Below are positions 55,801 to 64,000 of a stretch of 64,000 nucleotides of DNA, piece after piece; the stretch's first letter is position 1, and each line of letters begins with the position of its first letter. The DNA is from Bactrocera neohumeralis (taxonomy: Eukaryota; Arthropoda; Insecta; Diptera; Tephritidae): the NCBI RefSeq assembly GCF_024586455.1, contig NW_026089623.1, positions 558,001 through 622,000 of the forward strand. Reading direction: 5' to 3'. The translations under genes and the position numbers were made by a program. Below the pieces are notes generated by a model. It did no database searches. It had not been told where the DNA came from and saw only the letters and a list, made by a program, of their open reading frames with translations.

Positions 55801-56523
55801 TATGGTTTATTATTTCCATTTTGTTCAATTTTTACCGCTGAAGCTACGGGTATTCTCAAAGCTGTCCAGTATGCCCAACAAAACCTTGGTAAATTCATCA
55901 TCTGTACAGATAGTCTATCGTGTTTTCAAGCTTTAAAAAACCGCAGTAACTACAATGACGTCATTATTGGCATTAGATCGCTGTTGTTTTCGTTAGCACA
56001 TAGACTAAAAATAATGTGGATACCCGGTCACTCTGGAATCATTGGAAATACTTTTGCGGACTCGGTGGCTAAGGAGGTGTGCATCACTCCAACAACTACA
56101 TCTGCCTTGTTTGTTAAGAGTGATATAAAACGGCTTATTATTCAACAAAGATCCACTAAATTGGCGCTTGATTGGATGAATTACAGACACCACTACTCTA
56201 AAATAAATTCAAATCGTATCAAACCATCCTTTCCGTCATCGCTTTCATCTAATTATATCATTCCATATATCAGACTTCGCATTGGCCACTCCATTATCAC
56301 ACACGCTCACATACTAAATGGCACTCAGATCAACCAATGCCCATTTTGTGATTCAGATTTAAATCTATTGCATCTTCTGCAACATTGTCCAGCACTTCAA
56401 ACTCATAGACTGTCAAACTTCAATAATACTGATCCAATAATTTTATTGATGGATCCCTCAAGCAACAACATTTCGAAAATCTACAACTTTTTGAAAGACA
56501 GCGACCTTCTTCGACGCATATAA
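52825..56523 (+). CDS. LINE ORF2: endonuclease, reverse transcriptase, RNase H, 1232 aa
   Basis: APE-type endonuclease at the N-terminus: LLQWNING (Asn8), LNETHLS (Glu35), CGDFNAWSP (Asp134, Asn136) and GSDHFPI (Asp208, His209). Reverse transcriptase follows: KGKTPGIDKISYLI, SSYRPISLLPCLGKLIEKII, LDFLKAFDRIG (motif A), GTPQGSPLSVILF (motif B) and IYADDLILFS (Tyr676, Asp678, Asp679). RNase H near 968-1085: YTDGSKSS (Asp972), TAEATGI (Glu1006), CTDSLSCF (Asp1029), HSGIIGNTFADSVAK (Asp1079). A zinc-binding motif CPFCDSDLNLLHLLQHC closes the protein (about 1170). No stops or shifts. It acts by nicking genomic DNA and priming cDNA synthesis there. ORF2 is probably translated by reinitiation, given the 54-bp spacer. 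Confidence 0.93.
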   Translation: MITLLQWNINGYVNNYINLELLMGSYNPSIILLNETHLSYNASAFTPRAYVGYFINLPHNTTNKQGVAILVKRNLPHVLLPIPLSIFSSVAIEILAPYKISIICAYSPPDQSFSTTEFLNLIPSGSNPFILCGDFNAWSPLWGSASANSKGRSIEDALLRSNCIVLNDGSPTHFSTHSTFTNIDLSICSASLSSKISWCCIDDLHGSDHFPILSKISTSRPHSFFKPRIRFKTDSADWDRFEEACFSHSRYFPFSSNINQEASRIQKIIRSASNYSFPLSSSKPVKLAPLWWNNELSALRNLKQIAWHQFKRLRSSANLIAYKKSNALFRHKAKAAKVHCFQEFTNNITSSSDSRKIWTDMKRLAGLSPSSPITYLNTPRGTLLYPKDIALEFATHFSNISLDSNFSSDFSSSKLSSLCSPYLPPSTLSQSAEYLDADISELDFNLALSSVKGKTPGIDKISYLIIKHLPPFLISRLVKLYNSIFLSGNYPVLWKTSAIIPILKPGKPPGVVSSYRPISLLPCLGKLIEKIIATRLAWYAQSNNLISHNQVAFKRGQGTLDALLHLDHFISDTLSHKNHVSILSLDFLKAFDRIGIHVVLRQLSRWRVGSRIFNFVKSFLSNRKLSVIISNVSSSVLPLDNGTPQGSPLSVILFTIAFDEISTILSDFVTIRHQIYADDLILFSKTSNLTSVTITFSEILLRLSRWSSTSGTSISFPKSKLFHICKKHQCTIPTLTFDNTNILCTDSIKFLGIVLDSKYTFKKHCQYIRKRLFVNLNIIKYLSCKRSLIGSALLVNVTKALISSVINYGLEIYGHHSKNHLKMLAAPYHSSVRCSLRVFPTSPIKNILTEAGLPSLKDAVEDSLNKLYSKLILSTNFTIKKDFQSSLCRKRSPKIPSSIFKSALFAKTNELPLKILLPCSKYIPPWKVNESSFISDLTFLRKSITPSTVYKSRFLELSAHFKSFGWQFIYTDGSKSSHTSFAVVDDNQQRISYGLLFPFCSIFTAEATGILKAVQYAQQNLGKFIICTDSLSCFQALKNRSNYNDVIIGIRSLLFSLAHRLKIMWIPGHSGIIGNTFADSVAKEVCITPTTTSALFVKSDIKRLIIQQRSTKLALDWMNYRHHYSKINSNRIKPSFPSSLSSNYIIPYIRLRIGHSIITHAHILNGTQINQCPFCDSDLNLLHLLQHCPALQTHRLSNFNNTDPIILLMDPSSNNISKIYNFLKDSDLLRRI

Positions 56524-56632
56524 CATAACCAGTCGGCCGATAGCCCATGATGCTAGTGCTGCGTATTTTCTTAAGTTTGTATAATAATTGTATTATTATG
56601 TAAGCTTTTATAAAATAAAAAAAAAAAAAAAA

Positions 56633-56646
56633 ATAAAATCTATTTA
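56633..56646 (+). repeat. LINE target site duplication, right
   Basis: ATAAAATCTATTTA, identical to 51360-51373. Confidence 0.92.
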
Positions 56647-56694
56647 AAACTTACCTTCCTCAACAATTTATCGGCGTAATATGTCTTTATGTAA

Positions 56695-57005
56695 AATGTG
56701 AACTAAAACAGGGTTGCAATTATATTTTTACGTTGCTTTCCATAACAATAAACATGGGTTTTGGTCTGACATATTTTACAGCCATTACAAACATTTTCTG
56801 CGTGTGTTTCTTGTTGAGCCGTTGAACCAAGTAGAAAACTCTGCAATTCGTGCACCGTGCAAGGGTTTTGCAAGAGCAAGAGCAAACACTTAATAAATTG
56901 ACCGAATCAGCTGTTCCTATTTCACTAGATTGCGCAATATGCGTTCTCGTGCCCTTGCTTATTTCGGTATAGATATTTTGCTTTTTGTGTCATCGTGCAA
57001 TCATG
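56695..57005. repeat. Fragment of TTCTCTTGCTCTTGC repeat
   Basis: TGACATATTTTACAGCCATT, GGTTTTGCAAGAGCAAGAGC and TCGTGCAATCATGCAAAAGC match the nested repeat at 3583-3850 with rearrangement. Lies just upstream of Gdi. Confidence 0.55.
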
Positions 57006-57331
57006 CAAAAGCAAGGAATCTGCTTATTGTTGTATACTGCAATTTTTAGGTGTGTATGCACCATATTCTTTTTAATTAGGCTTGTCAGGAAGTAGTAAAC
57101 TCTGAGCCAAAAAATACAGAGAAAGTCAACGTATTTTCTGTATATAGCGGCATCTCTTTTTTGCTTGTATTCAATTTGCAAATCTTCGTTGACGAGTAGA
57201 AAATTTTATTGAATATTCGACCGTTTTGGTGACGAAAAGTGTAGTTCGGGTTTTCCTTCGTCATATATAAAGAAAAAATATATTTATTTAAAATAATAAT
57301 ATTTTTACTATAAAAATATTATATTTTTAAC

Positions 57332-57725
57332 ATGAATGAAGAATACGACGCAATTGTGTTAGGTACCGGTCTAAAGGAGTGTATTCTAAGTGGAATGCTC
57401 TCTGTATCAGGCAAAAAAGTTTTGCATATCGACCGGAATAAGTATTATGGCGGCGAGTCTGCATCAATTACACCATTAGAGGAACTATTCCAACGTTTTA
57501 ACGTTGAAGCTCCTGGTGAAAAATATGGGCGAGGACGTGATTGGAATGTTGATCTTATACCTAAGTTCCTTATGGCTAATGGTCAGTTGGTAAAATTACT
57601 TATCCATACGGGCGTGACTCGCTATCTTGAGTTCAAATCCATTGAAGGAAGTTATGTATACAAGGGAGGAAAAATTGCCAAAGTCCCAGTTGACCAGAAA
57701 GAAGCTTTAGCTTCTGATTTAATGG
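57332..57725 (+). CDS. Gdi: Rab GDP-dissociation inhibitor (Gdi), first coding exon
   Basis: Encodes residues 1-131 of RabGDI, which extracts GDP-bound Rab GTPases from membranes and recycles them in the cytosol. MNEEYDAIVLGTGLKECILS is the N-terminal FAD-like fold of the GDI/REP family. YYGGESASITPLEELFQRF and GRGRDWNVDLIPKFLMANGQ are its sequence-conserved regions contacting Rab switch regions, with LIHTGVTRYLEFKSIEGSYV and KVPVDQKEALASDLMG following. The exon ends ATGG with donor GTGAGT (57726), phase 1, a position used in animal GDI genes. The rest of the gene (about 310 residues) is not in the window. The downstream intron holds a foldback, a Tc1-like relic and LINE copy 2. Confidence 0.93.
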
Positions 57726-58740
57726 GTGAGTCAGAATATATATATAATATCTTAAATTAAAATCGTAGAAGACAACTTCCAATCATTGCCAGTAATTTTT
57801 TTTGTTTCGGTCATCGTATACTATATATGTATATTTTTTTGTAATCGTTACTGCTTCTCGTTGGTAAATCGTGACACGTATCGTCAACCATTTATAAAAC
57901 GATTTCGCTTTTGTTGAGAGTAAGGGGCGTAGATTAGTACCTAGTAGGATCGGTTAGACAAGGACAAAGTCTGCAAAAACCAAATATTGGGCGCAAAAGA
58001 AGATATATAAATATAACCAAGAAATACAAATGATAAATAGAAAGTCTTATTTCAAAATTTATATGCAAGGTAAAGAGAGTAAAGTTACAGTTTTGATAGT
58101 ATTAGGGTCGGCTTTGCCCATACCCATTTTATACTCGAAATCCATGAACGGTATTCTAATGTTTTATATTTTCTGTCCAACACTGGGGTGTCCCTCCCTT
58201 AACTTAAATCACTTATATCAAAAACCTTAAATCATATATATATGCCGGTTATGTGGAAATTTTGAACTTCAAATACCTATCTGCGAAAATTAAGAAATTT
58301 TATTTTTAAAGAGTTATAGCATAAAGCACTCACAACGTTAATACTTTGTAGAGTGTACAGAGTTTGTCAAAATCGAGTCCAAGGTTCATCTTTGTTTCAT
58401 ATATCTGTACTGTTTTGCTAAATTTCAAATGTTCTTTGCAAAACCTTGCTTTTGACTATTGGAGTGTTTCGTTGTATCACGTACAGGAGTTTTGCGATTT
58501 TTTTTTATTTTAGGCAAATTAAGATCACTTTGAAAAAAAATTATTTCCTCCAACAATTTTTAATTACGGCATCCTGGTACGATTACTTTGGCGGTCGGAT
58601 AAAAAACACAAATTTCGGTATAAATTGGATTTCTTGATCTGGGGGATCTCCTCTATCCGTACATACCCATTTTAACACCGAAGTCGTGGGATGCTATTAT
58701 AAATCAAAGCCCTAAGATTGAATAAAGGAAAAGGAATTAT
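57726..58740 (+). other. Gdi intron, first part
   Basis: Begins GTGAGTCAGAATATATATAT. AT-rich with no exon recognised. A segment at 58640 (GGATCTCCTCTATCCGTACA) is the inverse of one at about 39545-39570 inside the CCCTGCAAGACGG long copy. Confidence 0.6.
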
Positions 58741-58744
58741 AACG

Positions 58745-59575
58745 GAAAAGAGAAATTTCAGCGAATTGCTCATATTTGCTTATTATCATATGGCAGCGCT
58801 CCATTTCCTCATAATGGTTAGCATGGTTAAATGATGCTCACCCCGAGTGTAAAAAGTAATTTTTAAAATATAAATTTCTTACTTATAAAACCTGCAAAAA
58901 GGGTAAATTGTGAATTTGTTTAAATGTTTACAGTTTAATTAAATGAATTTGAAGTGAAAAATGTGCAAAAAGTCTGTTAAATATAGAGAAATAGCTTTAA
59001 GCTTTAAAGTCGAAATCGGAATTTTGCCGGCATACTTAATTGGAGTTTCCGGCACAATTCCGATTTCTTTGGCGCCGCGATTTGAAGGTACCGTTGGAAA
59101 GAGGAAGTCCTCCTGATTAAAAAAATATATAAGGTTATATGTACTGCAAACGCTTAGTTAACGAGATATTCGACCTTAAGGGTTAAGTTCAAAAATTCCC
59201 AAAATTCGAACATTTCAACAAGGTATTTTACCACATTAAACGCACTTTACTCAAATTTTTCACTTCAAATAACTAAACTATAAACTTTTAAATAAATCCA
59301 CATTTTACACTTTTAACATTTTTTTTACCGAAGAAATCTTTATTTTAAAAATTACATTTTACACTTGTAGTGAACATCATGTGTGTGCTGAAAATTACGA
59401 CGAAATGGAGCGCTGCCATGTGATAATAAAGAGTAAAGTGTGTTTAATGTGGTAAAATAGCTTGTTGAAATGTTCGAATTTTAGGAATTTTTGAACTTTA
59501 AGGTCGAATATCTCGTAAACTAATCGTTTGCGGTATCTATAACCATATATATTTTTTAATTAGGAGAACTTCCAC
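58745..59575. repeat. Foldback repeat in Gdi intron
   Basis: TTAACGAGATATTCGACCTT (about 59158) and AAGGTCGAATATCTCGTAAA (about 59500) lie in opposite orientation, as do CCCAAAATTCGAACATTTCA and TGTTGAAATGTTCGAATTTT, and ATATCATATGGCAGCGC-type outer blocks. Arms run about 110 bp in the core. Same family as 9840-10548. Confidence 0.7.
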
Positions 59576-59944
59576 TACTCAAAAAGGCCTCATTGTTCGG
59601 CAGGTGCTTAAAGATCCATTTGCAACTTCCTAACAAATACGAGCTTCAATGCACGAGGAATGTGGCGAAACATTCCTAGTATGACTGTTAGACAGCGACT
59701 TTAGGAAAACAAACTTAGTGGATGCCAAAGTCCATTGTTGAGTTGGCCTGTCTTATGATTCTATTATGTTTTTTATAATTACTGATTTGTTTTCGTTGAA
59801 CATTATTTAATAAAAGTTTCAGTATACCTATACTTCAATTCCTTTCACGATATTTTTTTTTTCTTATTTTTCTGTTATTTTAGTGTATATAGGAGGGTGT
59901 GCTAATCAGTGTGCCATCCCTGTATATGACAAAATATATGTATA

Positions 59945-60727
59945 CTTATAAACGTTTTTTTTTTTTGTTTATTCCCCTTCGTTAGTTGATCACTTGCACA
60001 TAGTTTTAAAGCAATAAGAATATAGAGACTGTTTTGGATCGTAATTCTTCTGGAATGTTCATTTTAAGATGCTTATTTCAACTGGCATATGGCTGCACAA
60101 TGTTCCTGAATATCCCCATAAAATGTGTATTTTGATCCATGATCCTATCCATCATTTTTATTGATAATAAAAAGAGTGCCATACCAAACTTTTAAGGCTA
60201 CTTAGATTTACTACCTTGGCCGTATTATTTGGAAGATGCTCCATGTCCTACTCCATCTGACAGTTGGGACTCATCCGAACAAAGGATATTACGCCATTTC
60301 GAAATAGCTATTTTAAATGGTTTTTGAGAAACTCCTACTAGGACTATGCATCTGGCTAGAACATTTTAAAAGAATTTGTATTTCTGTATATGTACATATG
60401 TATTCTCCACCTTTCTTAGCTCAACGCTAAATGTCCTATGTAAATTAAATTTCATGTTATAGTGCACTGTAAATGTATGCAAATATAATGGTGTTCTTAA
60501 CATAAGATACATAAACCATTTGTACCATTGTCTCGATACATACATATATGTATGTTAAACACAAAATGATATGATGATAATTTTTTCAAAACACAATATG
60601 TGGCAACACTGGTATTTGTCGTGTCATGTAAATAAATATACCATGTTCTTTGGTTACCTCAATATTTTTTTTATAGAAACTATGTGCAAGCGATCAACTA
60701 ACGAAAAGGAATTTGCAAACAAAAACC
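59945..60727 (-). mobile_element. Tc1-like element relic with long inverted ends
   Basis: CCTTCGTTAGTTGATCACTT (about 59977) pairs with the reverse complement of AAGCGATCAACTAACGAAAA (about 60687), extending through TGCACATAGTTT. The minus strand between them has decayed codons (KIHILWGYSGTLCSHMPVEI, QKNYDPKQS for Q.DNDPKH), the second catalytic region of Tc1 proteins. About 780 bp, internally deleted. LINE copy 2 begins 19 bp to its right. Confidence 0.65.
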
Positions 60728-60936
60728 GATATTAATTTTTGGTTACATACACCGTCGAACTGTCATCGTAACCGGTTGCTTTTCGCTCTGTGCTTATTGA
60801 GTTTGTTAAAACGGTATAACGGTTTGTTCTGCGTTTATATTACGCTCGTGCTTTGTTTGTGAATTAATTTTTTATCGTTTTATATCTTTTCAATCACTTA
60901 ATTTCTTAATTTGTTAAACTAAAATTCGCGTTTACT

Positions 60937-62142
60937 ATGGCCCCTGGGGCCACCAAATTAGGGGATAATAGGTTTTCCCTATTATCTCCAATAATGAAAA
61001 AGAAAAGAAAAAAACCAAATCCGATCCCGTTAGACCAATTTCCAGAATTACCAGTCTCAAACACGGATGATCCAAAATTTTTGGTCATGTCATCGCTGGA
61101 CGACAACAAGCCACTTAATTCGTTATCATGCTTCGCTACGTATAAAGGTATTCAAGCAATCAGTAAGGAAGTAAGTAAAGTTACTGAGCTACGTGATGGT
61201 AGCCTACTGCTCTTTGTAAATAACAACAAAACAGCTAGCAAATTTCTTTCTGCAAAAATTTTACCTGGCGGAGGTCATATCAATGTCAAGCTTCATAATA
61301 CTTTGAATACGGTTAAAGGCACCATATACGCCCCATTCCTGAATAACTTATCAGAAGAAGATATTGTTGATGGTCTTAAGGAGCAGGGTGTTTCTGCTGT
61401 ACATAAGTTTTCACGAATTGCTGACGGCTCCCGTAATCCTACGGGTGTAGTTTTATTAACTTTTGATAAATACAAACTTCCTGAAAGAATTGATGTTGCC
61501 TGGAGGAACCTCACTGTCCGTCCGTATTACCCTAATCCTATGCGTTGTAAGCAATGTCAATTAATTGGCCACACAGCAAAATACTGCCGTAATTCACCTT
61601 CTTGTGTCTCATGCAACCTCCCTTCCGATCATACCCCACCTACTGAATGTAAGAGAATAATGTGTGCAAATTGCTCGGGCGACCACCCGGCATCATCTAA
61701 TACTTGCCCTAAATATCAACAATCCAAAGAAATATTAAAAATTAAAACTATTTATAAATGTAGTATGCGTGAAGCTGTTACCAAGTATAAAATTCAATTT
61801 TCTCATACAACTTCTAATGCAAACTCTTTTGTCTCTATAGCTAAAATTTCTAACAATACTAATCAAATCAATAATGAAACAACACCTAATAACAAATCCA
61901 ACAATCCTACCAAAACTAATCTAACAACAACTACAGACATCAATTCATCTAAACAATCCCTTCCAACCCATCCTACCTCCTCTTCTGTCACTTCTCCTTC
62001 CCCTCTCTTTTCCCCTTTATCCATCTCTGACTCTCCTCTCAATATCGTTTCCTCCTGTCCTATCACACCCTCCCCCACCCTCTCCTGCTCGCAAGATCCT
62101 CTTGCATTACCCAATTTTCCTTCTTACAATGAAGACATTTAG
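60937..62142 (+). CDS. LINE ORF1 protein, copy 2, 401 aa
   Basis: Same length and domain order as the ORF1 at 51565: basic N-terminus, central RNA-binding region, three zinc knuckles, low-complexity tail. Two replacements relative to copy 1: Val in NSFVSIAK and Val in LNIVSS, both outside the knuckles. Open throughout. Confidence 0.9.
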   Translation: MAPGATKLGDNRFSLLSPIMKKKRKKPNPIPLDQFPELPVSNTDDPKFLVMSSLDDNKPLNSLSCFATYKGIQAISKEVSKVTELRDGSLLLFVNNNKTASKFLSAKILPGGGHINVKLHNTLNTVKGTIYAPFLNNLSEEDIVDGLKEQGVSAVHKFSRIADGSRNPTGVVLLTFDKYKLPERIDVAWRNLTVRPYYPNPMRCKQCQLIGHTAKYCRNSPSCVSCNLPSDHTPPTECKRIMCANCSGDHPASSNTCPKYQQSKEILKIKTIYKCSMREAVTKYKIQFSHTTSNANSFVSIAKISNNTNQINNETTPNNKSNNPTKTNLTTTTDINSSKQSLPTHPTSSSVTSPSPLFSPLSISDSPLNIVSSCPITPSPTLSCSQDPLALPNFPSYNEDI

Positions 62143-62196
62143 TTTAAATAAAATATTCGTAGCTTAACTTTTTTCTTTTATAAGTTTACATATGAT

Positions 62197-64000
62197 ATGA
62201 TTACACTTCTTCAATGGGACATTAACGGTTATGTTAATAATTATATTAACTTAGAGTTACTTATGGGATCGTACAATCCATCTATTATCCTGTTGAATGA
62301 AACTCACCTATCTTATAATGCCTCAGCTTTTACCCCTAGGGCTTATGTGGGATATTTTATTAATCTCCCACATAACACCACCAACAAGCAGGGAGTTGCC
62401 ATCCTAGTTAAAAGAAATCTACCTCACGTATTACTTCCCATACCCCTTTCAATTTTTTCTTCTGTAGCTATTGAGATCCTCGCCCCCTATAAAATTTCAA
62501 TCATCTGTGCTTATTCCCCTCCTGATCAATCATTTTCTACTACTGAATTTTTAAATCTTATTCCTTCCGGTTCAAATCCTTTTATCTTGTGTGGTGACTT
62601 CAATGCTTGGAGTCCCCTTTGGGGCTCTGCTTCGGCTAACTCCAAGGGACGTAGCATTGAGGATGCCTTACTAAGATCCAACTGCATTGTTTTAAATGAT
62701 GGTTCCCCCACCCATTTTTCCACTCACTCTACCTTCACTAATATTGATCTTTCCATATGTTCTGCCTCCCTCTCCTCAAAAATATCCTGGTGTTGTATTG
62801 ATGATCTCCATGGCAGTGATCATTTTCCCATCCTTTCCAAAATATCTACTTCTCGCCCTCATTCATTTTTTAAGCCCAGGATTCGGTTTAGAACTGATTC
62901 GGCTGATTGGGATAGGTTTGAAGAAGCCTGTTTTTCGCATTCACGTTATTTCCCATTTTCTTCCAATATAAATCAAGAGGCTTCTAGAATCCAAAAAATT
63001 ATACGTTCTGCTTCTAACTATTCTTTTCCCCTTTCTTCTTCTAAACCAGTCAAGCTTGCTCCTCTTTGGTGGAATAATGAGCTTTCTGCACTAAGAAATC
63101 TGAAACAGATCGCATGGCATCAATTTAAACGTTTACGTTCTAGTGCAAACTTAATAGCTTACAAAAAATCCAATGCACTTTTTCGCCATAAAGCTAAGGC
63201 TGCTAAGGTTCATTGTTTCCAAGAATTTACGAATAATATCACTTCTTCTTCGGATTCTAGAAAAATCTGGACTGATATGAAAAGACTGGCTGGTTTATCA
63301 CCTTCTTCTCCTATCACTTATTTAAATACTCCTCGGGGCACTCTACTATATCCCAAAGATATAGCCTTAGAGTTTGCCACCCACTTTTCCAATATTTCTT
63401 TGGACTCCAATTTCTCTTCTGATTTTTCCTCTAGTAAACTTTCTTATCTTTGCTCTCCTTACCTTCCTCCTTCCACCTTATCTCAATCAGCTGAATATTT
63501 AGATGCCGATATATCTGAACTTGATTTTAATTTAGCCCTCTCGTCAGTCAAGGGCAAAACTCCTGGCATTGATAAAATCTCTTACCTTATCATCAAGCAC
63601 CTTCCTCCATTCCTTATATCCCGTCTAGTCAAACTTTACAATAGTATTTTTCTCAGTGGCAACTACCCTGTCCTCTGGAAGACTAGCGCGATTATTCCTA
63701 TTTTAAAACCTGGTAAACCTCCTGGTGTGGTCAGCAGTTATCGTCCCATTTCCCTTCTTCCTTGCCTTGGTAAATTGATTGAAAAGATTATTGCTACTAG
63801 ACTCGCCTGGTATGCTCAATCTAATAATCTCATTTCGCACAACCAAGTTGCGTTCAAGAGGGGGCAGGGTACGTTGGATGCTCTCCTGCACCTTGATCAC
63901 TTTATCTCTGATACTCTGTCCCACAAAAATCATGTTTCTATTCTTTCTTTAGATTTCCTAAAAGCATTTGACAGGATTGGGATTCACGTAGTGTTAAGAC
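62197..64000 (+). CDS. LINE ORF2, copy 2, partial (first 601 codons)
   Basis: Starts at the same ATG as copy 1 and remains open to the window edge, reaching RT motif A (FLKAFDRIG). Differences from copy 1: Asn8 to Asp in LLQWDING (AAC to GAC at 62218), Lys to Arg in IRF(K/R)TD, and Ser to Tyr in SSKLS(S/Y)L. Asn8 belongs to the conserved first motif of APE-type endonucleases, so nicking by this copy is probably impaired (inference). The other endonuclease residues, including GDFNAW and SDH, are unchanged. Confidence 0.9.
   Translation, partial: MITLLQWDINGYVNNYINLELLMGSYNPSIILLNETHLSYNASAFTPRAYVGYFINLPHNTTNKQGVAILVKRNLPHVLLPIPLSIFSSVAIEILAPYKISIICAYSPPDQSFSTTEFLNLIPSGSNPFILCGDFNAWSPLWGSASANSKGRSIEDALLRSNCIVLNDGSPTHFSTHSTFTNIDLSICSASLSSKISWCCIDDLHGSDHFPILSKISTSRPHSFFKPRIRFRTDSADWDRFEEACFSHSRYFPFSSNINQEASRIQKIIRSASNYSFPLSSSKPVKLAPLWWNNELSALRNLKQIAWHQFKRLRSSANLIAYKKSNALFRHKAKAAKVHCFQEFTNNITSSSDSRKIWTDMKRLAGLSPSSPITYLNTPRGTLLYPKDIALEFATHFSNISLDSNFSSDFSSSKLSYLCSPYLPPSTLSQSAEYLDADISELDFNLALSSVKGKTPGIDKISYLIIKHLPPFLISRLVKLYNSIFLSGNYPVLWKTSAIIPILKPGKPPGVVSSYRPISLLPCLGKLIEKIIATRLAWYAQSNNLISHNQVAFKRGQGTLDALLHLDHFISDTLSHKNHVSILSLDFLKAFDRIGIHVVLR

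Larger units (their letters stand above)
51374..56632 (+). mobile_element. Complete I-type LINE (copy 1)
   Basis: Starts CATTCACCGTCGAACTGTCA, 191 bp of 5' UTR, ORF1 (51565-52770), 54-bp spacer, ORF2 (52825-56523), about 90 bp of 3' UTR, then poly(A) (56617-56632). Exact 14-bp duplications flank it. Both ORFs are open with catalytic residues present, so it looks recently inserted and potentially active (inference). RNase H after the RT, plus a C-terminal CCHC, place it in the I/LOA-type group; the clade needs a tree. The 5' UTR presumably holds an internal promoter. Confidence 0.93.
60746..64000 (+). mobile_element. I-type LINE copy 2, cut by window end
   Basis: Starts CATACACCGTCGAACTGTCA and follows copy 1 base for base with an offset of 9372 and about eight substitutions over 3255 bp (read by eye), no indels. 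Same strand as Gdi and downstream of its first exon. The 3' end is outside the window, so no duplication can be checked. Confidence 0.92.

Noticed and set aside
59610..59720. Possible retrotransposon pol scrap
   Set aside because: No ordered motifs in any frame.

Overview
This window looks like a repeat-dense stretch of a dipteran nuclear genome, most likely a tephritid-type fruit fly. The base composition is AT-rich, introns are about 60 bp with GT..AG ends, there are two 100-N assembly gaps, and the repeats are the usual fly mixture (P-superfamily, hAT, mariner/Tc1, Gypsy, Jockey, R1-like, RTE-like and I-type LINEs). The species is an inference. No bacterial features, CRISPR arrays, rRNA or tRNA genes were seen.

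Only four pieces look like host coding sequence: a small three-exon gene start at 28.1-28.5 kb (unidentified), the last two exons of a FRA10AC1 homologue (33.6-34.4 kb, + strand), the last coding exon of a p38 MAP kinase (35.1-35.4 kb, - strand, convergent with FRA10AC1 and cut by a gap), and the first coding exon of Rab GDP-dissociation inhibitor, Gdi (57.3-57.7 kb, + strand). Everything else recognisable is mobile DNA.

Layout: 0-5.4 kb, R1-like, hAT and mariner remnants plus MITEs. 5.5-8.6 kb, hAT-like MITEs, two of them inverted around an assembly gap. 9.3-11.3 kb, a decayed Gypsy retrotransposon split by a foldback repeat. 12.3-12.8 kb, an RTE-like tail. 13.5-17.0 kb, a nearly full-length P-superfamily transposon with THAP domain, inverted ends and target duplication but a broken gene. 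18.3-22 kb, Tc1-like and THAP9-like remnants. 24.7-27.7 kb, RTE-like and mariner remnants, the mariner split by a hAT with a perfect 8-bp target duplication. 29-33.4 kb, more MITEs, one interrupted by an internally deleted P-type element. 36.5-41.3 kb, an RTE-like fragment and then an unfamiliar inverted-repeat element carrying a small multi-exon gene. 42.1-46.0 kb, a 3.85-kb hAT-type element stuffed with other repeats. 46.2-48.9 kb, a Jockey LINE interrupted by a P-type MITE. 49.0-50.5 kb, two more copies of the unfamiliar element. 51.4-56.6 kb, a complete, open I-type LINE with 14-bp target duplications. 60.7 kb to the end, a second nearly identical LINE copy running off the window, lying downstream of Gdi exon 1 in the same direction.

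The most novel signals are (i) the element family whose ends begin CCCTGCAAGACGG, which carries an intron-rich gene of unknown function and shares its 5' promoter-like segment with the unrelated spliced gene at 28.1 kb; and (ii) the P-type family with CAAGAATGATAGA ends, present as a transposase-bearing copy, a deletion derivative and a MITE, whose target duplications read as 9 bp rather than the 8 bp usual for P elements.
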